30,560 bases of DNA, from NCBI GenBank assembly GCA_033297075.1, contig MU858328.1, positions 1 to 30,560 of the forward strand. Direction: 5' to 3'. The notes under the pieces were generated by a model. The model saw nothing but the letters and a program-made list of their open reading frames with translations, had not been told where the DNA came from and searched no databases. A program made the translations under genes and the position numbers. The stretch is from Rhypophila decipiens (lineage: Eukaryota; Ascomycota; Sordariomycetes; Sordariales; Naviculisporaceae). Of the stretch, positions 7,839 to 19,500 are shown piece by piece (position 1 is the stretch's first letter; the number at the start of each line of letters is the position of its first letter).

Positions 7839-9955
7839 ATGGCCACTACTACGATAACAGGATCACCCAGCCAGAATAATGAACCCGACGAGACCATTCA
7901 CACGACACTCAACAAGTGGAAAGTATATCCGTCTAATATTGAACCATATTTCCGGCCCCAAAACCGCCCAAGACTCATTGAGCAAATCAAGTGCTATTTT
8001 GAGAGGATCAAGTCTAATGCGCTGTTCACCGTTGATGAGGCATGGGGGCCAGCGCGAACTAACGCCATTGAGAGGAAGATTCGGACCGTCTGGTTCGACT
8101 TGAACGAGCGGGACACTCCCGGCCTCGATAAACCTCAAGGAATCAAGTCTGGTGCTACACTGGAAGCATACCTGGGCCTATCCGGAACGAATCCACTGCC
8201 AAGACAAGACCCTATTTTGAGATTCATGTGCGTTTTTGACCCTGTCCTCCTCTGCGTCACTGACGTTTTTCTAGCTCAAGTCCCGCAGGCCTTGTGCGCA
8301 GTCCTGTTGCCCACCTGCTAACATTCTTCTCCAGCGCTCTAGAGTCCTCTGCCCCTGCAAGTCCTCGACTCAAAATCACCGACCAGCTGCTTCTCAAGAT
8401 CCTCACATACCATCATGTCTCGCCTTATTTCTTGGACCACATTTCCCATATTTGCCACGAATCATCAATCGGCCTTAATGAAGCTCCGTTCAGCGGTTTT
8501 CGAAGTCTCAAATCCTTTTCACCATTTTGCCGCGTCCCACGATCCGAAGCTCTTGGCCGGAGTGGATTGCACTACGAGCTCATTTTCAGCCTCAATACTG
8601 TCACGAACCCAGAAGACAAGGCCCCAGCAGAAAGCGCCCCAGCAGAAAGCGCCCCAGAAGACAAGCCCCCAAGCGTGACCACACAGGGGGGTGAGATCAT
8701 CCATTGGCCCATCACTCAATGCGCCATCTACCACCGCTTCGATATTGCAACAGGAAAGTCCATATGGATCATCACGCCGCCGGGAAGTGCGAGCCATGCA
8801 ACTTCCGACGATAGCCAAATTCCACCCTGGAACCCTCGCAGGTCCAACACGACCAGCAAGTTACTCTCCAACTTCGGCTTCCCTTTCTCTACTCAGCTGA
8901 ATCCTTCGTCCTCCACACGCGCACGATTCTCAGCCTCCCTCGCCATAGTTACTTGGCTTGCGGACTGGTCCGTTAGTCAGTACGACGCCTACATCGCGGC
9001 ACTCTATGAGCAAATACAAATCCTCACCTTCCCATTCATCAACGAGAGAGGTCCCAATGTCATTCTCGAGATCACGATTAAGGTGTATAACCAGTACATG
9101 GAGACGCTAGACCAGGTCATTACCGCTCTAGAATCGAACATGTCTATTCTCGAATCTCTAACCAGCTTTTACTGCCAAGAGTTAATAAACGATCCAGACC
9201 TGATAGCCCTGCAGGAGAGCAGCGAACCCATCATCGCAATGGCCTCAATAAATGCTGTGTTAGCACAGTTCAAAGCTTCAATAGCCTCCATCAAATCTAC
9301 GTACAGTGAACTCAACCTCCGCCTAAACATGGTTAAAACGATGGGCATCCGTCGAGAAAACACCACGCACAAATTACTCCAATTTCGTGACACTTCCATC
9401 ATGAAAGAACTCCAGCAACTGACATATGGATTTTCCACCATCACCTTGTTTCTCTTGCCTATTTCTGTGGTATCGACCATCTTCTCGACTGATATTGTCA
9501 AGTTCGCTTTCGAGACAGATAATAAAAGTACTACTGGTGCCGGTACGGGTCAGGGGGGACCTGAGGATTTCAAGGGGACGTGGTCCGGCCCGGCCGTGGT
9601 ATGGTGGAGCGTTACCACCTTCATCGTCACCGCCGTTGTATTTGGAGGAGGCTGGTGGTGGAGGAGGAAGAGGGTTGCGGCGGCAAAGCGAAGGGAGGCG
9701 GTGATACCTTCCATGAGGATTATACAAGATTCTGATCTTTTGGACGATGAGGATGGTGACAACTCGGGAGGTCAATGGCTGAGGAAAGTTGCAGACAAAA
9801 TGAAGAAAGGGTTCGACTATTTGAAAGGGCAAGGAAGGACTAGAGTCCCCAAAGTTAAACACTGGTGGAAGAAGCCGGGAATGGGCGGTCATGGGCCCGG
9901 GGATAGGGAAATTGAGTTGGATCATGACCCCGAGAGAGCAGCGGGGGGAAGATGA
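7839..9955 (+). CDS. CorA-like two-TM membrane protein (fungal, divergent)
   Basis: Exons 7839-8227 and 8335-9955 give about 669 residues. The intron has donor GTGCGT, a perfect CTAAC branch site (8318-8322) and acceptor CTCCAG. A nearer acceptor (8274) is also in frame and would add 20 residues, but the 8334 join gives a better family-like run (RFI, ALESS, then PRLKITDQLLLKILTYHHVSP). The pattern LKIT, ILTYHxVxPxFLDxI is typical of fungal CorA-like proteins. The C-terminal half has a long helical region and two membrane segments near residues 494-514 (GFSTITLFLLPISVVSTIF) and 550-571. It ends in a basic cytosolic tail. The GMN motif expected after TM1 of true CorA Mg2+ channels is not present; IFSTD stands there. 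This makes ion transport uncertain, as in many fungal relatives. A 15-bp tandem repeat encodes an Ala-Pro-Glu-Ser linker. Probably a plasma- or organelle-membrane protein of unknown substrate. Confidence 0.82.
8606..8665 (+). repeat. 15-bp in-frame tandem repeat (four units)
   Basis: Units of 15 bp start at 8606, 8621, 8636 and 8651. The middle two are identical (GCCCCAGCAGAAAGC) and the outer two are related (CCCAGAAGACAAG ends). They encode a low-complexity linker APAESAPAESAPEDK in the CorA-like protein. The unit length preserves the frame, so copy-number change would alter only linker length. Confidence 0.8.
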
Positions 9956-11011
9956 AGAGCAATATTACGAGACGAGTTCGCAACTGATTCCATGGACTGG
10001 GTGTGATAACAACTAAACACGCCCGCCAATTATACATACGCACAGACATATATAGGTACATATACTATGACACATTGCTTGGATCCCTAATAATGACTGG
10101 ATTCCGTATAAAGGGAAGGTTATATCACCTATCCGGTAAATATCAAAGGCCTATATTTAACCTCTATTACCCGTATATTATACCTAAAAAGACATTTTAC
10201 GAAGGTTCACACCGTATTTATCGATGCAGTGATTCGGCGATTCCGATTCTCATTGAGTGTCTACCAAGAATTTCGCTAATTATTGTTCAGTTGGAGTGGG
10301 ATACATTGAGGACTGCTGCTTATGTAATCAGATCTCCTGCTCTGTGCTCCACAATGAAAAGGGGCAAGTAAACAAAGCTCAAAAGACAAAGAACTATCAA
10401 TAAAGTTAGTACTATTGGCCATTCGTGCAAGTGCAGTCGATCGGGGCTACCACAACGTTAGCGATCGAGCCGCGACTTTGACGGACGCGGCCATATCGGA
10501 GATTCGGAGGGTGATCAGTACCCCGAACCCTGACATCATCATGACCTCCCGCCTTTGGTTCATCCCGAGTACCCGATCAGGGGCACCTCGACGGTCATTG
10601 ATTGTAGCTGGGGATCGTGGGGATGACCGATGTTGGAACTATTATAGATGGAAAAGTTAATTTGGTCCAAGGAGCCCGGGGCTCCGGGCATAACATTCAA
10701 GGTCGGTTCAGTCCTTTTTTCTTTTTAACGTCGGCAAACAAGCAAAACCGTCGCAGCCAATTTCCCAGAAACGCCAGCATCAAACTTGACTTGTAACATT
10801 AACAAAGATTTCGATCTGAATGGCAGCCTCAATCTCAACGTCCTCCAGGGCGTATCTGATTCCAGGCTCAATATCAAGACTGTCGCCTCACAGCACCCCC
10901 TTGACGTCATCGATACCGTTTACATATATCTCATCCCGCTCTTCATCATATCGAGTTCTACCAAAACGGACATTCTTCACTACGAGACTACAAACCGCCA
11001 GGATTCCAAGC
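9956..11011. other. Intergenic region between the CorA-like gene and the first dehydrogenase gene
   Basis: No gene recognised. Bases 10010-10210 are AT-rich with TATA-like runs and may be an old repeat remnant, but no inverted or direct termini are evident. Bases 10669-10689 form a GC-rich near-palindrome (GAGCCCGGGGCTCCGGGC). Bases 10497-10507 read CGG-N5-CGG, a chance-compatible match to zinc-cluster regulator sites. The last 200 bases before 11012 are likely the promoter and leader of the dehydrogenase gene. Confidence 0.4.
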
Positions 11012-12152
11012 ATGGAGACCATCAAGGTGTGTCCTCCGCGGCGCCGGCTCTGTGGTTCATGCAACTAACGCATAAACCACCAGAACACCCTAGCCGAGAA
11101 TTTTGGAGGCCCTGTAACCAAGCTCGGAACAACTCAGTTCTCGCTCGACGACTGCCCGGACCTAACCTCAAAAGTAGCCATCATAACAGGCGGAACCCAA
11201 GGCATCGGCTACGCCATCGCCCATACCCTCCTCAAGCACAACATTGCCAGGGTCTATCTCATTTCCACCACCTCTGAAGTGGCCGACAAAGCTAAATCTG
11301 CCTTTCACGACGAATTCGGCTCCGATGTCTCCTCCCGCGTGAATTGGATACAATGCGACCTCTCCGACTGGCCGGCCGTCAAGCGAACAGCCGACTACGT
11401 TGCCAATGACACGGACCGTCTCGACATCCTAGCATGCAACGCTGGACGGGGAATCATGACGCCGCAACTGACGAATTACGGGGTAGACAAGCACATGGCC
11501 ATCAACCACATGGGCCATGTCGTCTTGACGACCCAACTTTTGCCTCTGATGAAAAAGACAGCAGAGAACACGGGAGAGACGGTACGAATCAGCAACCAGA
11601 GCAGCAACATGCATAATGCCGCTCCGAGCGATACCAAGTTTGCGAGTCTGGACGAGATCAACAGCGACGCTGGACCGAATGGGCAGTATGGTCGGAGTAA
11701 GCTCGCGGGCATCCTCTGGGCGAGGTACTTTGAGCGCGAGGTGACGAACAAGGGCCACCCAAAGGTGTTGATGAATGCCACGCACCCGGGATTTGTGAGT
11801 ACCAAGCAGAGTACCAAGGATATTCATGAGCCGTAAGTGTCTTCCCGTGTCCATCTATAATCCCCCATAACGTACTGCAACCGTATGCTGATATGGTGCG
11901 AACAGGTACCCCATATCCGGCTTCGGCGTGTCGACGCTCGTGGACCCCATCAAGAAGAACCAGTTTGAAGGAGCAGTGCCGTCAGTGTATGCCCTCACTA
12001 TGACTGACAAGTCTGGACAGTGGATCTGTGCCCCTGCGACAGTGGAGACGGGGAATAAGATGTCACAGAGTGACCAGCTGGCCGATGACTTGATGAATCT
12101 CACAAGAAAAGTCATTAATGAGCGGGCGCCCGGAATCGAAGTTGCGGTCTAG
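11012..12152 (+). CDS. Short-chain dehydrogenase/reductase (retinol-dehydrogenase-like SDR)
   Basis: NAD(P)-dependent oxidoreductase of the Rossmann-fold SDR superfamily; substrate unknown. Exons are 11012-11026, 11084-11832 and 11906-12152, giving 336 residues. The first exon codes only METIK. Intron 1 (11027-11083) has donor GTGTGT, CTAAC and CCAG; intron 2 (11833-11905) has donor GTAAGT, a CTGAT-like branch and ACAG. Joins are in phase (0 and 2). Cofactor motif TGGTQGIG lies at residues 40-47, NAG at 124-126 and the catalytic YGRSK at 207-211, with a candidate catalytic Ser near 175-178 (RISNQSS). The segment between NAG and Tyr contains NHMGHVVLTTQLLPL, typical of the retinol-dehydrogenase/WWOX-like group. 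No signal peptide. It converges with another SDR gene 251 bp downstream; the two are distant in sequence, so this is not a recent tandem duplication. Confidence 0.9.
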
Positions 12153-12403
12153 GCAGACATGGGCCCGGTGGCATTGCAATGCCAAACCATCCAGTTCTAA
12201 AGTGACAGGTGATTTGGTTAGCATATACTCTAGTCATGAATCTGATTAGAATAACCTGGCTTCTCGAAATCATTGCCTTAACCCTGACATGTTCCAGCTT
12301 GAAAGAAGACATTTGATCCAAAGTTAAACATCAGAATTAATGGGAAACAATGTTTTTCATCAGATATTGACGACAATCTCAAGATCAAAGTGTGAGCATA
12401 AAC

Positions 12404-13415
12404 TTAAAACATCCCTTTCACATCCAAACCACTCCCACTCCCATGAAGCGCCTCAAAGATAGGCTCCATAGCCGCCTCATAAACGCCCTTCCCTTTCTCG
12501 CTCTCAAACTTGTACCCTCCAACATTCTCAACTTGCTCCTCAGTCTCCATAACAAGCCCGACATGACCAGAATATGCATCCCCTTCCTCGTCCAAGTACC
12601 GCTCAAACACCTTGACCACCTCCTCCACGGGCGTCAACAAATCCGCGCCCACGGCATCAATGACAACCCCCGGTAGCACGGCAGTAGGCGACAACCCCGG
12701 ACAGACTGCACTCATTGCAATCCCCTCCTTGGCTTTCAAAACAGGCGCGACAGCACGCACAAATCCCACAACGCCCGCCTTGGCACCGCTATACTGCGGC
12801 AGAGCAGGGTGCGGCGCCACACCAGCACAGCTAGACGTCGCAATGATTTTGGGCGTGTACCCTGTCGAAGATTTGTTAAAACGCATGAAATGCACAGCCA
12901 GGTATGTGCCGTATATCACGCCCTTGAAGTCGACATCCGTGGCTGTGGTATCTGGCTCGGGGGGGACGTCCGAGACTGCAGATGGGCGATGATTGACGAG
13001 GTAAAGCGACGAGCGGTCGACGATGCCGGCATTGGCGACTAGGGCGTCGAGACGGCCGCCAAAGTGGTTATATGCCGAGAGGAATGAGGCGGATTGGGAG
13101 GCGTAAGAGGAGACATCTGTGGAAAAGAATTTGGTTGAAGCGCCGAGGGATGTTTCTTTGATTGCCAGAGAGGGTGTTAGACAGTTTATGTATCCGAGAT
13201 GTATGGCGAGACGTACCAAGTTCGTGGCCTGCTTCTTCGTTAATGTCGAGGAGGGCAACTTTCCAGCCCTTTTCGACGAGTTTGGAGGATATGGCTTTCC
13301 CGAACCCGGACTTTGAAGCCAAGTGAGGTTAGAACTGTGCCTACATATGGTGGACTAGCGTCAAGGTAGGACTCACAGCGGCCCCAGTGACAAAGGCGAC
13401 TTTGGCCTCAGACAT
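12404..13415 (-). CDS. Short-chain dehydrogenase/reductase (classical SDR, 15-PGDH-like)
   Basis: Minus-strand exons 13415-13377, 13310-13217 and 13155-12404 give 294 residues. Exon 1 codes MSEAKVAFVTGAA; after intron 1 (13376-13311, GTGAGT, CTAAC, AAAG) exon 2 begins SGFGKAI, which completes the TGxxxGxG cofactor motif (residues 10-17). Intron 2 (13216-13156) has GTACGT, CTAAC and AAAG. The NAG motif lies at 86-88, candidate catalytic Ser at 152-153 (ATSSCAG) and YSGAK at 166-170. After exon 1 the fold continues with a typical WKVALLDIN second strand, in which the Asp suggests NAD preference. Length and order match classical SDRs of the 15-hydroxyprostaglandin-dehydrogenase-like group. The substrate is unknown. 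It is convergent with the SDR gene ending at 12152. Confidence 0.9.
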
Positions 13416-16400
13416 GTTTCTTCAGCTATGAGTTTATCAGGCGGTCCTTGAAATCAAGCTGAATGGCAAAACCATGGTATTTGAAGAGCGTACCTCATTC
13501 CTTATATAGCCATCTGGAGAGTCTATTGGCTTACATGGTGACACAAGTACCACCATCCTTTGCCATTCCGTTCCCGAAACGACTCAAAGACTCCCGGGGC
13601 GCAGTATTCGTAAATGCAGCGACTTGCTGTGTGAAATATGCCTCACACTTTTAATCTCCTTAGTCAGGCTGACAATGCTGTGTTCGCAGGCGAAGGATGC
13701 AGTTTGTGTGATACTCCAAGTAAGAGCCGCATGGCGGAGTCAATGAACCGATGCATGATCTTGTGTTGATGCGGTTAAATAGTGTACTGATAACGTATCC
13801 GTATCAATCTTGGACTGCGCTGCGGGGTTCGATGCTCGGTGCATTGCTTGCTTATGGTTGTTTATGGGGGTGTCCTCGGATGATAACTTGATCGGCGAGT
13901 TTTCCCCCCTTAGGTCTTCTGAACTTGGCACCCTCGCCGATCCCCAGAGACATGATGTTTAAAATATCCACTCACAATCGAGTATCTGCCAATTCTGTGT
14001 CTGTCAAACTGCATCAAGTCTGCACTAGACTTGCCTATATCTTCTTGCCTGCGAAAGGGCTCATCAAGTTGGTGACTGCTGCTGGCTTACACCGGACAAA
14101 CCTTTGTCCGAAGTAACAGAAGCTGCTCGGGTGGTGACTGGAAGTGAGTGCGGGGGTGGCTTCTTCTAGGTGTGGCGCAACGGAAAGATCATGCCCGGGC
14201 CGGCCGAGATCCCCGGCCCGGTGCCGTCCCGTCAGCCCCGTTCCGTCCCAAGAAGCCTAAGACATCGAAAGGTTCCCTAGGAGATGCTGCTTTTTGGCTG
14301 AAAATTAAAGTGATGAAAGAACCTTCCATCAGTATGAGGAGACAGGTCTGAAAAGACGGCATCCCGGGTGGGGCACTGACCCCCTTGAGGCTTGAGAGTG
14401 GCCGTGTCGGGGAATTTCCCGGCCGCGAGGGTCTGAGACCCTCCATCAAAAGTGTTTGATCCCACCGTCCATCACCTCCCTTTCCAATCACCATTAAAGG
14501 TGATATTTATCTTATCACTTGTCTGTAAAAAAGGCAAGAGCTATATTCAGTTTGCGATATACCGAGACCACGTGAGGGAAATTGGTGTCCAAAGACGCTG
14601 CACTCCATCACGTCCAATGTAACAGCGGGGTGCGCTGTAATTGTTTGATGTGACCAAAGACGCTGCTGGAACTCATCCCTTGCTTGCTGATCAAGTGGCT
14701 TGAAACGCCGTCATCGGATCGACCTCCGAGTGCGCACTTGAAAAGACGGAAAAAAACATGGCAGCGATCCGAACCGATGAAGCGGGGGGAAACGTTAAAC
14801 TGACTACGCCGTAAAACGACCGTTTTCTTGCTTCGGCGAAAGAGTGCCGACCAAGAAAAAAGAAAGAAAAGCAGAGAGGAAAGTTCCTTCAAGGTTGATA
14901 AAGGTCAAAGCTGTTTTGGCGACCCCCTTTTCTTTGGGGGGTCATCACAAGCTCAAAGAGGGCTTAGCGCATTGAGGGCTGACCTGCGTCCACAACGCTG
15001 GGAAGGGTGATCAGGTCGCTGATTGGACCCCCACTTGAAGCCCCTGTCGCGGGAAATTGAAAGAGGGTGGCCCGGGGAAGGTCGAGAGCGAACCGAAGAA
15101 TTCCCAAGTTGATTAAAAATATGCGGGCCATTTAAGGGGCTGCTTCTCGAATTCTACTGCCTGTCGTTGGTAGAAAATATGAGGATTTGGAGCAAGAGAT
15201 TGTTTGTTTTTGCGGTCATGCTCCTCGTGGGTCTCTAATCGTAGGCAGGCACACGGTGGAGCAAGTTCTCAATTGGCCACTGACGTCGGAGTTCGGGAGC
15301 AGGCAGGTGTCAAACAGTGGAGTCCGACTGCCGTGAACCAGCCCGATATGCTCTAGCCCTGTCCTCAGACTTGGAGATTGCGAGGAAGGACCGCCAGTTG
15401 CACAAGAAGCCGCCAAGACAGGCACCAGTTGTTGCAACTTGCTGCAAACTGCACAGTCGCAGCTGTCTCCAGCAAAATGGCCAGGGCAGTGCCGGTCAAG
15501 CAGTGGATTTCAGAGCCTGGGGCCTGGAGTCCGCTATTCCTGTCTCCACAGAGGGGAGGGCCCATCACCAACGGGCAAGAAGGTGCAGACCGCCTGCAGT
15601 TTGGCTGGGCTGGGGCATTTGGGGCTAGCTTGAACCCTGCAACTGCACGTTGGAAACTTCGTTTCTCCCTTCTCACTGGTTCCAGATCGTGCACTGGAAA
15701 CCTGGGAAATCCTTCCTCCCTTTTTTCCAGTCTCTGACCCTTTTGCCCCCTTTTGCCTGCTTTCCCCCCCTCTCTTGCATGTTGTTGGCTTCCTCGCAGA
15801 AGAAGAATAACTTGTTTCTCTCACCATCATTTCGGCTGGATCGAATCGCACTTCCCAACGTAGACAAATACCGAGACACCGAATGACCGACATCTCAGAG
15901 ACCCTCACCTAGACCTAGATCCAGACCTTGACCTACGTTGCCCAGACACACACGACGACCAATCCTTTCCTCTAGCCATCTGGTTTTGGACGAGACCGGA
16001 CGACGTGTGGATGATCAGACGACACCTTTGCAATATCTCGATTTCCAGTACATTACCTGGCTGTCTGTCACATATCAAGTTCCTGTGCCACCCACTGCGC
16101 TTTCGCGACTCCGGTTATGTGCCGTGGATCGGCAACTACCTTTACGGATACCTGGTTCGACCAACCAACTGCGACCAATATTTGCGCCTGCTAAGGTCGA
16201 GCAAACCTTGACCCCGTCGACGGTATCACTTCCGGTAGCGCAGCACCGTCTCACATTCCTTATCGATACCTACAAACAGACCCCAGACCTGGTACCCCTT
16301 TAGAACACACCTTGGTGACCTTGCAAGCATCACCCTTCTGCGCTGACTCTCGCCCCCCTCTTTCTTGACGGTTACCGACACCTCGCACAACTCAACTGCC

Positions 16401-16508
16401 TCCCGAACAAGCCCCGTTTATGACCTGTCCCTACTTCAGTTGGTGATTCAGTCCCCGTCTTACGTATGGTGGACCCACAGTCGGCTCGCGTTTGCCTCTC
16501 TGCCCAAC
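13416..16508. other. Long region without a recognised gene (3.1 kb), including the leader of the next gene
   Basis: No open frame here has motifs or a convincing splice pattern. Visible structures are mostly small. GC-rich inverted repeats lie near 14194-14222 (CCCGGGCCGG and CCCCGGCCCGG). A 17-bp hairpin lies at 14427-14443 (GAGGGTC, TGA, GACCCTC). A hairpin near 14922-14943 pairs GACCCCC with GGGGGGTC. CCAAAGACGCTGC is repeated directly near 14588 and 14656. A strong pyrimidine-rich tract at about 15705-15775 and the C/A-rich DNA after it look like a promoter and long 5' leader of the gene starting at 16509. A non-coding RNA cannot be ruled in or out. Confidence 0.45.
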
Positions 16509-19500
16509 ATGGACGGCTATACTTCCCAAGTCCATCCAAATGACCGGCCCCGACCTCCCCCTTGTCCTCGTGCTGCCTCGCGCTCCAGTACTAGTTCCAC
16601 ACGAACCCGCCTTAGCAATAACAGCAGCACGACCTCTTCGCAGCCGGTTTCCTCCATCTATGCCCAGCGACTTACCCAGAGCCGACCCGTGCGCACACCC
16701 ACCTCCGACAGACCGAGGTCGCAACTCTCGCGAGAAGCTCCAGACGATCCGAGGCCTACCATGGCAGCGCCAATGTCGACGTTCTTGCAAGAGAGGTTGG
16801 AGCGGGAGCGCAGAGTCGAGAGCGAGCGGTCCTCGAGTCGTGCAAGCGACAGAATGAGCGGATCGGGAGAGCTTCGGCTGGGGCAGAACTCACCTACCAA
16901 GAGCAGCAGCTCGGGACCACCGCAATCGAGCAATGGACTGGATCCCGCCAACAAGAAGAAGGGGCTTGGCCTGAAGGAAATGGAGCAGACCCTCTCGACG
17001 TTACATAAACAGAACTTTGACCTCAAACTCGAATTATACCACCGTCGCGAGAGGCAAACCGCTCTGGAGGATCGTCTGGAGAAGCTGGAGAGCGACAAGG
17101 CGCAAATCGAGCAGATAAACGACCAGCTGGTGGAAGAGTTGGAAAAGCGCGACAAGGCAGTCGAGGAGGCGGTTGCCATGATTGTTGTTTTGGAAGCTCG
17201 GGTCGAACAGCTGCTGCGCGAGCGCGAGATTGTGAGGCGGTTCGAGGAGGATGGCATGTTTTACTCGAGATCACACACGCCCGGTACCATGTCGACGCCC
17301 AAGATGAGGCCCCTCGAGCTGCCCAGCTTCGATGACGCTAAGGACCTTAATCGGATGCCGAGCTTCCTCTCGGAGCGTAGTGAGAACACCGAGAACCTGC
17401 GGAACGTTTACCTCGGCCGCGGCAGTGCGGTGAGCCTGCCCCCTATGCCCGAAGACACGCCTCAGACGGAACGGACAGACCGGATCAACAGTCCCACCCT
17501 GAGCGTCCTGAGCGAAAGCTCCTTCATGAGCATCTACGGCCCTCGACGTGCCGGGAGCTCGCCAGCGCCTGCCGACCTGTCGCCGTCTATGGATGGAAGT
17601 GCTAAGAACCGAATAACCTCCGCTCTCGACTCGTCCCCCAGGTTTTACGAGACCACCCCGTCCAAGCCACGCCGGACTACGGCGTCTCCAGGGCCTGGAA
17701 ATACACAGAGTCCCTTTCAAAACATTAACAACGTTCTTGAGCTGGGCGGATCTCCTCTCCAAAGACTGGCAAACTTGGAAATTGCCCTTACCAACATGAA
17801 CAACGCCTCGCGGCCAGCAACTTCATACCAGGAGAAGGAGAGACCGGTTTCGCGACCACTCCCCCAAATCCCGCCCAAGACAAAACAGGAAAAGCGACTG
17901 GCGCTCGAAAAGGTGATGACGCAGGGCAGTCATGGGAGGGAGGTGAGGAATTCACACAGACTGCCGCCAACCCCTGACACCATCTCGACGACGACTCTAC
18001 GCCGATTCCAGAACTCGAACGAAACTCTCTCCAGGGAGGAGGCCAACGAGCGGAGCTATCTGGCAATTTCGGACACGACTTCGCAGGCATCGGTGGCGGA
18101 CGACCTTGGCAAGCCCAATGCACCATCTGTGACGGCTTTTGATAGTCGCAGGATGTTCCCTGAAAACGGCAGCCACCTGGTCAAATCGCACTCCGGGCGA
18201 CCGCGCTCCACCAGTGACTCTACTGTTTCGCAACAACGAAGGGATGACTGGGCAGATGATGGATCGGAGGGCGAGGGCGTGGACCGTGCCGTGTCCCCGA
18301 CTTCCAGTTTCGATCCGTGGTTGAAGGAGAGCATGAAGCCGGATGAAGCCGACCTCGATGGGCTCGCCCCTGGCAACTCTGTTTCGCAGTCCGGCCTGAG
18401 CAAGAACACGGGTCGAATCTCGCCTGATCTGTTCTCTTTCCCAACATCTTCCAATGGTTGGGCAACCCACGCCATGTATGGCTCCCTCACGGGGTCTCCA
18501 TACAAGCTCAAGGAGGATGTCTTGACAGTTCCCATGGCTGACACCATGGACGCTATTGGAAGGTCACTACCGACCCCTTTGTTTGGTTCCGGCTTGGTGA
18601 ACACTCCGAATGGAGCTCTGGATACGCCCCCGCCAGCGCCAAACAGGAGGTCGAGCCTGCATGCGCGGACAGGATCCACGGCGACCGTCCTGGGTCCGGG
18701 GAGCATCCCCCCTTCTCCCGCACGGCCATCACCGGCGACTTCAAAGTTTGTCAAAAAGAGTCCGGTAAGAGGATCAAGGGCGCGAAGCAACAGCATTGAC
18801 CATGCACCACCGCCAGTTCCTGCCGAAGTCTTGCGAGACATTAACCGCTCAGCGACTGTGCCTCCGAAGCAAGTGCATCTTCCGCCGCCACATGCGCCTG
18901 AACCCCCAGGCCACGCATCCCAGCCTCTCCCGAAGCAAAGGCATTATCCTCCCACCTCAAGTCAAGCTCCACGTCCGAGAGGACTCAACAACTTCTTCCG
19001 CAGATCGACTGGCTCCGCCGAAGCCGCCCAGCAGCCGCCACAGCCTGCTTCGGCCAGCGCGACTCCGACGGAAAGCACATTTGGCGCGGTGGGTGTCCCT
19101 TGGTTGAAGCGAAATTCAGTTGTGGAGGATGACCGATCCGGCGCGACGCCGCCACCCATCATGAGGAACAAGGCCGGTGGTCATCGAAGCAGGACGAGCG
19201 ACGGCCAACTGGATGCTGATGGTGGCGTGAGGTTGGATCATGGACCAATGGGGGGCGGTGCTCCGATTGGCGTAATTCCTGGACGGGACGCATCACGACA
19301 GAAGGCATACGGCGCAAAGCCTGGGACGAGCGGTAGCATGGGCAGTGTGGGAAGTGGCCCTGTCTTGTTCAGAGAAGACGGCGACGGGGCTGATTTGGCG
19401 CCGGACATGGAGAACAAGCCCCCTCCTGCTGCTACTGGTGGCGGCAAACGGAGGTGGCTTGGAATTGGCCGTGTGGGGAGCTTACGAAAGAGTATCGGTG

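Noticed and set aside
10497..10507. CGG-N5-CGG as a zinc-cluster regulator site
   Set aside because: Such short patterns are expected by chance in several kilobases and nothing links it to a regulator here.
14427..14443. Hairpin GAGGGTC-TGA-GACCCTC as a non-coding RNA or terminator
   Set aside because: No promoter, T run or conserved context accompanies it.
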